Shown here one piece after another: positions 16,303-24,467 of a stretch of DNA of 64,000 nt. Under the pieces are notes generated by a model. It searched no databases. It had not been told where the DNA came from and saw nothing but the letters and a program-made list of their open reading frames with translations. A program made the position numbers and the translations under genes. Source of the stretch: Spectribacter acetivorans (GTDB taxonomy: Bacteria; Pseudomonadota; Gammaproteobacteria; Nevskiales; Salinisphaeraceae). Numbering within the stretch: the first letter of the stretch is position 1; each line of letters starts with the position of its first letter. The stretch is taken from assembly GCF_031846305.1 (NCBI RefSeq), contig NZ_JAVRHY010000011.1:1-64000 (forward strand), read 5' to 3'.

Positions 16303-17280
16303 TCAGACCACCATGCGCAGGCCGATGACCGCCGACAACACTAACAGGCAAACCAGCCAGACTCCCATTGCCACCAGGCCCGACTGCTGCGCCGAGCGGG
16401 CCTCGATCCAGCAGCGCGGCTTCACCCCCTGCCAGCGGAACACGAGGTTGGCGGCCAGGTTCACGCAGACGATGTTCACGGCCAGGAGCAATGCCGCGCC
16501 GGCCGCTGCCGACCAGTTTGCCGCCGACAGCATCAGCCCGACCGCCGCCACCGGGGGGAGCAGGGCCACCGCCACCATCACGCCCACAAGGGCCGCGGAA
16601 ACACCCGTCGTCAGCGACAGCACCGCCGCCGCCCCGGACGCCAGCGCCAGCGCGACCCCGGCCGGACCGACATCCGTGCGGCTGGTCAACTCCGTCGCCG
16701 CCTCGAAATTCCCACCCATAATCAGGCCCAGCCCGAAGGCAACCGCACCGGCCAGCACAAGACCGCAACCGGTGGCTGCCGCGGCCCGGGCCATGAGCTG
16801 ACGGTCCCCCAGCGAGGCCCCCAGGGCCAGCGCGATATTGGGTCCCAGCAGCGGCGCAATCACCATGGCGCCAATGACTACCGCCACGTTGTTCTCGACC
16901 ATGCCGATAGCGGCGACCACCGCCGACAGCCCGGTCAGCAGAAAGAAATTGAGGTCAATGCGGGCGCCGCGTTCCACTTCGTTGAACAATTCTTCGCGGC
17001 TGCGGCCGCCGCTGCCGTTGGACGACTGCGGCTTATCGGTCTCCTCGCGCGGCAGCACGGCTTCGGGCATCTGCAGCACGATGCGCCAGTCGCGTGATTC
17101 CGCCGGCGCCTGCAGTGCGTCGAGCAGCGCCTGCAGCGACTCCTCATGCACCAGGACGCGAATGCCCTGGCGGTCGCTGTCGGCCTGCGGCCACCAGCAA
17201 TCCACCACCTCGTGCGCCCGGGCCAGGTCGGCCACACGTTCGGCGTCCCCCGCCGGCACCGTGATCTCGATCAGCCGCAT
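16303..17280 (-). CDS. DUF389 (TIGR00341-type) membrane protein
   Basis: A 325-residue protein with an N-terminal cytoplasmic ferredoxin-like region (1-100: MRLIEITVPAGDAERVADLARAHEV), a charged linker rich in Ser/Gly/Arg (about 80-105), and six or so membrane helices from residue 110 on. The signature NNVAVVIGAMVIAPLLGPNIALALGASLGD is diagnostic of DUF389. Function is unknown in spite of wide occurrence. Divergent from hinT with about 110 bases between. Confidence 0.86.
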   Translation of the reverse strand: MRLIEITVPAGDAERVADLARAHEVVDCWWPQADSDRQGIRVLVHEESLQALLDALQAPAESRDWRIVLQMPEAVLPREETDKPQSSNGSGGRSREELFNEVERGARIDLNFFLLTGLSAVVAAIGMVENNVAVVIGAMVIAPLLGPNIALALGASLGDRQLMARAAAATGCGLVLAGAVAFGLGLIMGGNFEAATELTSRTDVGPAGVALALASGAAAVLSLTTGVSAALVGVMVAVALLPPVAAVGLMLSAANWSAAAGAALLLAVNIVCVNLAANLVFRWQGVKPRCWIEARSAQQSGLVAMGVWLVCLLVLSAVIGLRMVV

Positions 17281-17388
17281 TGTTCCTCGCCCATTCGCGT
17301 TACCGAAGGAATATCAGCGCCTTATGGTATGCGCCGCGGCCCCGCGTTACCATCCGTCCACTGCACACCATCGTCGGGGAGCCAAGCC

Positions 17389-17730
17389 ATGGCCGATACC
17401 ATCTTCAGCAAGATCATCAACCGCGAGATCGATGCCGACATCGTCTACGAGGACGACCAGTGCCTGGCCTTCCGCGATGTCAATCCGCAGGCACCGCTGC
17501 ACCTGCTGCTGATCCCCAGGAAGCCGATCGAAAAGCTCGCCGACGCCGACGCGGACGACCAGGCCCTGCTGGGCCACATGATGCTCAAGGCCGGCGACAT
17601 CGCCCGCGCCGAGGGCTACGGCGAGGCCTTCCGCCTGGTCACCAACAACGGCGCGGACGTGGGCCAGAGCGTGTTCCACCTGCATCTCCATATTCTGGCC
17701 GGACGTAGTTTCGACTGGCCGCCGGGTTGA
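17389..17730 (+). CDS. hinT: Histidine triad nucleotide-binding protein (HinT)
   Basis: A 113-residue HIT-family purine nucleoside phosphoramidase. It begins MADTIFSKIINREIDADIVYEDDQCLAF, and the histidine triad is in VFHLHLHILAGR near the C-terminus. The ATG at 17389 matches the family N-terminus; an in-frame upstream extension is not similar. Length fits bacterial HinT. It is followed by folE2 on the same strand after about 95 bases. Confidence 0.92.
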   Translation: MADTIFSKIINREIDADIVYEDDQCLAFRDVNPQAPLHLLLIPRKPIEKLADADADDQALLGHMMLKAGDIARAEGYGEAFRLVTNNGADVGQSVFHLHLHILAGRSFDWPPG

Positions 17731-17826
17731 TTGCTTTGTGCCGGCCTGAACCGATCGGTTAAACTGTGAACACCGGATGACGGCATGCCGCGCCCGTCCG
17801 GTCTCCCCCAGATTCAAGGTGACTGC

Positions 17827-18660
17827 ATGACCGTTGCTTCCCAGGAGATCAACAACCTGGACGGCGAGCCCATCGAGGACGTCCAGGGCCGCCCCGATCC
17901 GCGCCGGATTCCCATCAATCAGGTGGGCATCCGCGACATTCGCCATCCCGTGCGCATCCGCGAACGCTCGGGCGGCGACCAGCACACGGTCGCCACGTTC
18001 AGCATGTACGTAAACCTGCCCCATCACTTCAAGGGCACCCACATGTCGCGCTTCGTTGAGATTCTCAACAGCCACGAGCGCGAAATCACCGTGGGATCGT
18101 TCCGCGACATGCTGCACGAAATGACCCAGCGCCTGGAGGCCGACAACGGCGACATCAAGATGTCGTTCACCTACTTCATCGAAAAGGCCGCGCCGGCCAC
18201 CGGCGTGACCAGCCTCATGGACTACGAAGTCACCTTCCGGGGCGAACAGAAGGGCGACAGCAGCGACATGTACGTCAACGTTCAGGTGCCGGTGACCACG
18301 CTCTGCCCCTGTTCCAAGAAGATTTCCCGGTACGGGGCCCACAACCAGCGCTCGCACGTGAACATCACGGTGCGCGCCGACGAGTTCTTCTGGCTGGAGG
18401 AGCTCATCGAGCTGGCCGAAAGCCAGGCCTCGTCCGAGCTTTACGGCATCCTCAAGCGGCCGGACGAAAAGGTGGTCACCGAGCGCGCCTACGAGAACCC
18501 GAAGTTCGTCGAGGATCTGGTGCGCGACATCGCCGCGAAGCTCAACGAGGACGAGCGATTCCGGCGGTATGTGGTGGTGGCGGAGAACTTCGAGTCCATC
18601 CACAATCATTCGGCCTACGCGAAAATCGAGCGGGACAAGGACGAGAATCCGGTCCACTAG
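17827..18660 (+). CDS. folE2: Type IB GTP cyclohydrolase (FolE2)
   Basis: Converts GTP to 7,8-dihydroneopterin triphosphate for folate or queuosine precursors; FolE2 enzymes are metal-flexible and unrelated in active-site detail to FolE. The 277-residue sequence carries DIRHPVRIRERSGGDQHTVATFSMYVNLP near the start, EKAAPATGVTSLMDY, TTLCPCSKKISRYGAHNQRS with the metal-binding cysteine, and a C-terminal RRYVVVAENFESIHNHSAYAKIERD. The last 22 codons are re-copied twice downstream. A zinc-regulated (Zur) site would be expected for folE2 in some bacteria; none was recognised. A Tgt gene 22 kb away also uses this pathway. Confidence 0.93.
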   Translation: MTVASQEINNLDGEPIEDVQGRPDPRRIPINQVGIRDIRHPVRIRERSGGDQHTVATFSMYVNLPHHFKGTHMSRFVEILNSHEREITVGSFRDMLHEMTQRLEADNGDIKMSFTYFIEKAAPATGVTSLMDYEVTFRGEQKGDSSDMYVNVQVPVTTLCPCSKKISRYGAHNQRSHVNITVRADEFFWLEELIELAESQASSELYGILKRPDEKVVTERAYENPKFVEDLVRDIAAKLNEDERFRRYVVVAENFESIHNHSAYAKIERDKDENPVH

Positions 18661-19020
18661 CCGGGGACGCTCGAAGTTGCCCGCACGCCGGCGGTCGCAT
18701 CCCGGCTGCGCCGGGCCCCTGCTCCGCGCCTCGAACGGGCACTTCTCGTCCATCCACAATCATTCGGCCTACGCGAAAATCGAGCGAGACAAGGACGAGA
18801 ATCCGGTCCACTAGCCGGGGACGCTCGAAGTTGCTCGTCCGCCGGCGGTCGCATCCCGGCTGCGCCGGGCCCCTGCTCCGCGCCTCGAACGGGCACTTCT
18901 CGTCCATCCACAACCACTCGGCCTACGCGAAAATCGAACGCGACAAGGACGAGAATCCGGTCCACTCTAGCCGGTGACGCTCGACGTTGCCCGCTCGCCG
19001 GCGGTCGCATCCCGGCTGCG
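18595..19020 (+). repeat. 154 bp tandem repeat made of the folE2 3' end plus downstream DNA, 2.8 copies
   Basis: The last 66 bases of folE2 (from 18595) with 88 bases of flanking DNA recur at 18749 and 18903, a period of exactly 154. The third copy runs to about 19020 and then diverges. Copy 2 differs from copy 1 in the coding part by one synonymous change (CGG to CGA). Copy 3 differs at AAT/AAC, CAT/CAC, GAG/GAA and CGG/CGC, all synonymous third positions, and has two bases inserted before TAG, so its frame runs on. Each spacer holds an imperfect inverted repeat (GAAGTTGCCCG ... CGGGCACTTC) around CCCGGCTGCGCCGGG. Because 154 is not a multiple of three, the copies are not in frame with folE2. 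This region plus the hairpins accounts for the 450-base gap before guaA. Confidence 0.95.
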
Positions 19021-19031
19021 AGATTCGCCAT

Positions 19032-19093
19032 GGCGGGCTGAAGCCCGCCCTACGTTTGCCCCATCAGCGCGGTAGGGCCGGTTTCAACCGGTC
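19032..19093. repeat. Two REP-like hairpins between folE2 and guaA
   Basis: GGCGGGC-TGAA-GCCCGCC (19032-19049) is a perfect 7 bp stem with a four-base loop. About 25 bases on, GGCCGGTT-TC-AACCGGTCC (19076-19093) forms a second stem. Neither has a T-run, so these resemble REP-type palindromes or a bidirectional processing barrier between the convergent folE2 and guaA genes rather than intrinsic terminators. Confidence 0.6.
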
Positions 19094-19114
19094 CGCCGAA
19101 CCCGCCTCGAGGGC

Positions 19115-20686
19115 CTATTCCCATTCGATGGTCGCCGGCGGTTTGCCGGAGATGTCGTAGACCACCCGGCTGATGCCGTCCACGCCGTTGATGATGCGGC
19201 GCGAGACATCATCCAGAAACTCGTAGGGCAGATGGGCCCAGCGGGCGGTCATGAAATCGATGGTTTCCACCGCGCGCAGCGCGATGACGTGCTCGTAGCG
19301 GCGCCCGTCGCCCATCACACCCACGCTGGCGACCGGCAGGTAGACGGCAAATGCCTGACTGACCTGATCGTAGAGATCGGCGTCGCGCAGACTCTGGATG
19401 AAGATGGCGTCGGCGGCGCGCAGCTTGTCGGCGTATTCCTTGTGCACCTCGCCGAGAATGCGCACGCCCAGCCCGGGACCGGGAAACGGGTGACGCATGA
19501 TCATGTCGCGCGGCAGGCCCAGTTCCAGCCCGATGGCGCGCACTTCGTCCTTGAACAGTTCGCGCAGCGGCTCCACCAGCTTGAGTTTCATCGCCTCCGG
19601 CAGGCCACCGACGTTGTGATGCGACTTGATCACGTGCGCCTTGCCGGTGGCGGCCCCGGCAGACTCGATCACGTCCGGGTAGATGGTGCCCTGGGCCAGC
19701 CACTCGATACCTTCCAGTTCGGCCGCCTTTTCCTCGAACACGTCGATGAAGGTGTTGCCGATCGCCTTGCGCTTGACCTCGGGGTCGGTCACCCCGGCCA
19801 GCCGTTCGAGAAAGCGCTGCTCGGCGTTGACCGCCACCACGTTCACGCCCATGTGCTGGGCGAAGGTCGCCATGACCTGGTCCGCCTCGCCCAGGCGCAG
19901 CAGCCCGTTGTCCACGAATACGCAGACCAGCCGGTCCCCGATGGCCTCGTGCAGCAGCGCCGCGGTCACGGATGAGTCCACCCCGCCGGACAACCCCAGC
20001 AGCACCCGGCCTTCACCCACCTGCGCGCGGACCCGCGCAATCTGATCGGCGATGATGTCGGTCGACCGCCAGGTGCCGGCGGTGGCGCAGATATCGCGCA
20101 CGAAACGCGCCAGAATCCGGCTGCCCTGGTTGGTATGCGTGACCTCGGGGTGAAACTGCAGGCCGCAATAGCCGCGCTCGTCATCGGCCATGCCGGCCAG
20201 GGGGGCGCCATCGGTCTCGGCGATCGATTTGAAGCCGTCCGGCAGCCGCGTCACCCGATCGCCATGACTCATCCACACATCCAGCAGACCGTGGCCCTGC
20301 TCGTTGATGTGGTCCTGAATGTCGGTCAGCAGGCGGGAATGCCCGCGCGCCCGCACCCGGGCGTATCCGAATTCGCGCTGGGCCGAGGTTTCCACGCCGC
20401 CACCGAGCTGCGCGGCCATGGCCTGCATGCCGTAGCAGATGCCCAGCAGGGGTACCCCCAGCTCGATCACCACCGGCGGAATCCGCGGACCGTCGTCGAT
20501 GGTCACCGATTCCGGGCCGCCGGACAGGATTACCCCCACCGGGGCGAATTCGCGGATCGCCGCTTCCGGGGCGTCCCAGGCGTAGATTTCGCAGTAGACG
20601 TCGGCCTCCCGAACCCGCCGCGCGATCAGCTGCGTGTACTGGGACCCGAAATCCAGGATCAGTATCTTTTCTTGGTGGATATCCAT
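19115..20686 (-). CDS. guaA: GMP synthase (glutamine-hydrolysing)
   Basis: Makes GMP from XMP, ATP and glutamine. The 523 residues comprise a class I glutamine amidotransferase domain (nucleophile cysteine in LLGICYGMQAM, then LQFHPEVTHT), an ATP-pyrophosphatase domain with the P-loop LSGGVDSS, and the C-terminal dimerisation domain ending TIEWE as in other GuaA proteins. It lies 74 bases downstream of guaB on the same strand, the usual purine pair, so they are probably co-transcribed. Confidence 0.96.
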   Translation of the reverse strand: MDIHQEKILILDFGSQYTQLIARRVREADVYCEIYAWDAPEAAIREFAPVGVILSGGPESVTIDDGPRIPPVVIELGVPLLGICYGMQAMAAQLGGGVETSAQREFGYARVRARGHSRLLTDIQDHINEQGHGLLDVWMSHGDRVTRLPDGFKSIAETDGAPLAGMADDERGYCGLQFHPEVTHTNQGSRILARFVRDICATAGTWRSTDIIADQIARVRAQVGEGRVLLGLSGGVDSSVTAALLHEAIGDRLVCVFVDNGLLRLGEADQVMATFAQHMGVNVVAVNAEQRFLERLAGVTDPEVKRKAIGNTFIDVFEEKAAELEGIEWLAQGTIYPDVIESAGAATGKAHVIKSHHNVGGLPEAMKLKLVEPLRELFKDEVRAIGLELGLPRDMIMRHPFPGPGLGVRILGEVHKEYADKLRAADAIFIQSLRDADLYDQVSQAFAVYLPVASVGVMGDGRRYEHVIALRAVETIDFMTARWAHLPYEFLDDVSRRIINGVDGISRVVYDISGKPPATIEWE

Positions 20687-20690
20687 TTAC

Positions 20691-20711
20691 GTGACTGGTG
20701 ACTGGTGACTG
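20691..20711. repeat. Heptamer repeat GTGACTG x3 between guaB and guaA
   Basis: Three perfect tandem copies of GTGACTG (20691-20711) lie just upstream of the guaA start, within the 74-base guaB-guaA spacer. A degenerate continuation (GCGATTC, then AATCACGAATCACG in inverted sense) follows. Such repeats can vary in copy number by slippage; an effect on guaA translation is possible but not shown. Confidence 0.8.
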
Positions 20712-20760
20712 GCGATTCCTGATCCGTTGCGGCACTGCGGCCAATCACGAATCACGGCAA

Positions 20761-22227
20761 TCAGTCGACGCGGTAGTTGGGCGCTTCCTTGACGATGCTC
20801 ACGTCATGCACATGGGATTCGCGGATGCCCGCCGCGGTGATCTGCACGAATACCGGCCGGGTGCGCATTTCCTCGATGCTGCTACAGCCGGTATAGCCCA
20901 TGGAGGCCCGCAGCCCCCCGATCAGCTGGTGCACGATACCCCCCAGCGGCCCCTTGTAGGGTACGCGGCCCTCGATGCCTTCCGGCACCAGCTTCTGGAT
21001 TTCCTCGCTGGGATCCTGGAAATAGCGGTCCGCGGAGCCCGAGTCCCCGCTCATCGCCCCGAGCGAGCCCATGCCGCGGTAGGACTTGTACGAACGCCCC
21101 TGGTAGAGCTCGATCTCGCCGGGCGCCTCCTCGGTGCCGGCGAACATGCCGCCCACCATTACCCCGTTGGCGCCGGCGGCAATTGCCTTGGCCAGATCGC
21201 CGGAATAACGGATGCCGCCGTCCGCGATCAGCGGCACGCCGCTGTCACGCAGCGCGGCCGCCACGTTGGCAACAGCGGAAATCTGCGGCACGCCGATACC
21301 CGCCACCACACGCGTGGTGCAGATGGAGCCCGGCCCGATGCCCACCTTGATCCCGTCCGCCCCGGCCTCGGCCAGCGCGACGGCCCCCTCGCCGGTGCCC
21401 ACGTTGCCGCCGATGACCTGGAGATCCGGCCAGCGCTTCTTGATCGCCGCCACCCGGTTCATCACCCCGCGCGAATGGCCGTGGGCGGTGTCGACCACGA
21501 TCACGTCGACCCCGGCTTCCACCAGGGCGGCGACCCGGTCCTCGGTATCGGCGCTGGTGCCCACCGCGGCGCCCACGCGCAGACTGCCGCCGGTGTCCTT
21601 GGCGGCGTTGGGGAAATCGCTGGATTTCTGGATGTCCTTGACCGTGATCATGCCGCGCAGGGAGAAATCATCGCTGACCACCAGCACCTTCTCGATGCGG
21701 TGCCGATGCAGCAGCGTCTGGATCTCGTCGCGCGAGGCGCCCTCGCGCACCGTCACCAGCTTCTCGCGCGGGGTCATCACGCTGGTCACCGGGGCGTCAA
21801 AATGGGTTTCGAAGCGCAGATCACGGCTGGTGACGATGCCCACCGGCTGGTCGCCGTCCACCACCGGCACGCCGGAGATTCGCCGCGCGCGGGTGAGTTC
21901 GATCACCTCGCGAATGGTGGCCGAGGGCGTGACCGTGATCGGGTCGGAAATCACCCCGGATTCGTATTTCTTGACCGTGCGCACATGGGCGGCCTGATCC
22001 TCGGCGGTCATGCTCTTGTGCACGATGCCAATACCACCCTCCTGCGCCAGTGCAATGGCGAGACGGGCCTCGGTGACCGTATCCATGGCAGCCGACAGCA
22101 GCGGGATGTTGAGCGTGATCTCGCGCGTCAGCCGGGTGGACAGGTCCACGTCCCGCGGCAGTACGTCCGAATAGGCCGGCGTCAGCAGGACGTCGTCGAA
22201 AGTCAGTGCTTGCTCGCTGATGCGCAT
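20761..22227 (-). CDS. guaB: IMP dehydrogenase
   Basis: Oxidises IMP to XMP with NAD. The 488 residues from the ATG at 22227 give the standard N-terminus MRISEQALTFDDVLLTPAYSDVLPRD. Two CBS domains occupy about residues 95-205 (HVRTVKKYESGVI ... SRDLRF ... VREGASRDEI). The catalytic loop with its cysteine is GPGSICTTRVVAGIGVPQ, and IADGGIRYSGD binds phosphate. The open frame extends far upstream but that part is antisense to xseA and unrelated. Confidence 0.96.
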   Translation of the reverse strand: MRISEQALTFDDVLLTPAYSDVLPRDVDLSTRLTREITLNIPLLSAAMDTVTEARLAIALAQEGGIGIVHKSMTAEDQAAHVRTVKKYESGVISDPITVTPSATIREVIELTRARRISGVPVVDGDQPVGIVTSRDLRFETHFDAPVTSVMTPREKLVTVREGASRDEIQTLLHRHRIEKVLVVSDDFSLRGMITVKDIQKSSDFPNAAKDTGGSLRVGAAVGTSADTEDRVAALVEAGVDVIVVDTAHGHSRGVMNRVAAIKKRWPDLQVIGGNVGTGEGAVALAEAGADGIKVGIGPGSICTTRVVAGIGVPQISAVANVAAALRDSGVPLIADGGIRYSGDLAKAIAAGANGVMVGGMFAGTEEAPGEIELYQGRSYKSYRGMGSLGAMSGDSGSADRYFQDPSEEIQKLVPEGIEGRVPYKGPLGGIVHQLIGGLRASMGYTGCSSIEEMRTRPVFVQITAAGIRESHVHDVSIVKEAPNYRVD

Positions 22228-22285
22228 GGGACTACCGTGCCGCGGGAACCGAAGCGCGCCACACCGGGGCGCTTGCCGAGGCGCG

Positions 22286-22291
22286 ATTATA
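22286..22291 (-). promoter_or_regulatory. Putative -10 element for guaB
   Basis: On the minus strand TATAAT lies 59 bases upstream of the guaB ATG in the short guaB/xseA divergent region. No convincing -35 box is present at 17 bases. The same bases read TATAAA on the plus strand, so a divergent xseA promoter could overlap. Confidence 0.4.
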
Positions 22292-22314
22292 AAGGCCCGC
22301 CGCATCGATTGACC

Positions 22315-23688
22315 ATGACCGATTCCGCCAGCACCAGAACCATCTACCAGGTTTCCGAACTGGTGACCGCCGCCCGGGAACTGCTGGAACACAGCTTTCC
22401 CCTGCTCTGGGTCGAGGGGGAGGTCTCGAATCTGGCCCGGCCGCGCTCCGGACACTGGTACTTCACGCTCAAGGATGACCAGGCCCAGGTGCGCTGCGCC
22501 ATGTTCGCCAACCGCAACCGGCGGGTCGCACAACCTCCCGAGGACGGCGACCGCGTACAGGCCCGGGCCCGCGTGAGCCTGTACCCGGCCCGGGGCGAAT
22601 TCCAGCTGATCATCGAGCATCTCGAGGATGCCGGCGCCGGCGAACTGCAGCGCGCCTTCGAAGCGCTGCGCAACCGGCTGGCCGACGAGGGGCTGTTCGA
22701 CGACAGCCGCAAGCGCCCGCTTCCGCCAGTGCCCCGCTGCATCGGTGTGGTTACCTCCGCCACCGGGGCTGCCCTGCGGGATGTCCTCTCGGTACTGCGG
22801 CGCCGCTATCCCGTGGCCCGGGTGGTGATCTATCCCACCGCCGTTCAGGGCGCGAATGCGGCCGGCGACATCGTCCGGATGCTCGAACGGGCCGGCGAAC
22901 GGGGTGATTGCGACGTGCTGCTGCTGGTGCGCGGCGGCGGCTCGCTCGAGGACCTGCAGGCCTTCAACGAGGAAACCGTGGCCCGGGCCCTGCGCGCCTG
23001 CCCGGTGCCGGTGATCAGCGGTGTGGGACACGAGGTCGACATCACCATTGCGGATTTTGCCGCGGATGTCCGCGCCGCTACGCCCTCGGCCGCGGCCGAG
23101 CTGGTCTGCCCCGACCTGGACGAATGGCACCAGCGCCTGGGTGCCCTGATGCGGCGCAGCCACACCAGCCTGCAGCGGCGGATGGCACGTCTGGACCAGC
23201 GGCTGACCGGCCTGCACACGCGCCTGGCGCGGCGCCATCCCGCCCGCACCCTGGAACAGCGGATGCAGCGCGTGGATGAGCTGGAACAGCGTCTGCGGCG
23301 CCTGGCCCGGCGCCGGCATCAGGAAGCCGGCCAACGGCTGCACGGCCTGACCCGGCGGTTGCAGAGTCATCATCCCGATACCGCCCTGCGCGTTGCCCGT
23401 TCCTCACTGGCGGGGCTGGAGCGGCGTCTGGGCATGGCGATGCAGGCCCGGCTGGGCAATGAACACCACCGCTGGCGGCTGGCCACCCGGGCGCTGGACG
23501 CGGTCAGCCCGCTCAATACACTCACCCGCGGCTATGCCATTGTCCGTGACGAGCAGCAGCGGGTGATCACCGATGCGGCCGATGCCAGCCCCGGCGACAA
23601 CATGCAAGTCCGGCTTCGCCGGGGCGGGCTAGTTTGCCGGGTCACCGGTACCATCGCGCAAGACCCGGACAGTGGTGATAAGGTTTGA
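22315..23688 (+). CDS. xseA: Exodeoxyribonuclease VII large subunit
   Basis: Large subunit of the single-strand-specific nuclease ExoVII. The 457-residue sequence has an N-terminal OB-fold (YQVSELVTAARELLEHSFPLLWVEGEVSNLARPRSGHWYFTLKD), the catalytic domain (IGVVTSATGAALRDVLSVLRRRYP, VLLLVRGGGSLEDLQAFNEE, VISGVGHEVDITIADFAADVRAATPSAAAEL), a long Arg/Gln-rich coiled coil, and the C-terminal LTRGYAIVRDE segment. The ATG at 22315 fits the family. The small subunit gene xseB is not in the window. Divergent from guaB, as in E. coli. Confidence 0.95.
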   Translation: MTDSASTRTIYQVSELVTAARELLEHSFPLLWVEGEVSNLARPRSGHWYFTLKDDQAQVRCAMFANRNRRVAQPPEDGDRVQARARVSLYPARGEFQLIIEHLEDAGAGELQRAFEALRNRLADEGLFDDSRKRPLPPVPRCIGVVTSATGAALRDVLSVLRRRYPVARVVIYPTAVQGANAAGDIVRMLERAGERGDCDVLLLVRGGGSLEDLQAFNEETVARALRACPVPVISGVGHEVDITIADFAADVRAATPSAAAELVCPDLDEWHQRLGALMRRSHTSLQRRMARLDQRLTGLHTRLARRHPARTLEQRMQRVDELEQRLRRLARRRHQEAGQRLHGLTRRLQSHHPDTALRVARSSLAGLERRLGMAMQARLGNEHHRWRLATRALDAVSPLNTLTRGYAIVRDEQQRVITDAADASPGDNMQVRLRRGGLVCRVTGTIAQDPDSGDKV

Positions 23689-23759
23689 CCGGATAACGCC
23701 GATACCCTGAACTGAGTCCCTTCAACAAGCGGCCCGACCGACCGTCCCGGGCCCGGAAC

Positions 23760-24443
23760 ATGCCCATGCGGAATCAACCGACACCCCTGATCTCTCGCCG
23801 GCGCGCTGCGACGCTTGGCGGCCTGTTCGTGCTGGCCACGCTCGGTGGCTGCGCGAGTATGGAGCCGGCCAAGCCGGCGGCCGTGGATCTGCCCAGCAAG
23901 GGCGGGGAAACCCAAGTCACTGCCGCCGACGTGCCGCGCCAGGCGCCGCCGGTGCCCGACCATACCGAGATCGCGCTGCCCAACGGCACGGAAGTTGTCG
24001 CCAATACACCGGCCGGCAAGATGATCATCGGCGCCGGGCCGGGCCGCCTGCGAACCTATAGCTGGAACGGCGCCACGCGCTGGGCGGTTCTGGAGCCGCG
24101 TCAGGAGCGCTGGGCCGGCAGCCTCGGCCTGCATTACGAGGGCGAACCGGAGGGCTGGCAGCCGCACGAGGGCATGACGCGGGTGAAACTGGAGGAAGGT
24201 CAGCGCCACTTCGACAATGTCGACGACGCCATGATCTGGATGCAGATCCGGCGCCTGCACTTCGTGCACAGCAACGACGGCCTGGTGGTGGGCTGGCGTC
24301 GCCAGCCGTCGGAAAAGCAACTGCAGGTCGAGGTCTGGCAGTTCTATATCGACGGCGAGAAACCGTCCTTCATGCCCGGCGCCAAGGACTATCTGATCGA
24401 CGTACGGCAGGCACCGGTTCGCGCCGCCGACAACCGCCCGTAG
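23760..24443 (+). CDS. Lipoprotein of unknown function
   Basis: A 227-residue protein with a signal that combines an Arg-rich N-region (SRRRAATLGG) and a lipobox (TLGGC) at about residue 31; the RRRA pattern is Tat-like but not a full twin-arginine motif. The mature part contains GRLRTYSWNGATRWAVLEPRQERWAGSLGLHYEGEPEGW and a C-terminal ...QFYIDGEKPSFMPGAKDYLIDV. I recognise no named domain. It lies between xseA and the convergent der gene; no partner is evident. Confidence 0.75.
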   Translation: MPMRNQPTPLISRRRAATLGGLFVLATLGGCASMEPAKPAAVDLPSKGGETQVTAADVPRQAPPVPDHTEIALPNGTEVVANTPAGKMIIGAGPGRLRTYSWNGATRWAVLEPRQERWAGSLGLHYEGEPEGWQPHEGMTRVKLEEGQRHFDNVDDAMIWMQIRRLHFVHSNDGLVVGWRRQPSEKQLQVEVWQFYIDGEKPSFMPGAKDYLIDVRQAPVRAADNRP

Positions 24444-24467
24444 GCGGCGAACACCGGCACCACGGCG

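Noticed and set aside
18569..18814. Small protein gene spanning the second folE2 copy
   Set aside because: The frame exists only because the copied folE2 end is shifted by one base; there is no ribosome site and no independent similarity.
18595..19020. CRISPR array
   Set aside because: The repeats are 154-base units with nearly identical spacers and contain coding sequence; no cas genes are near.
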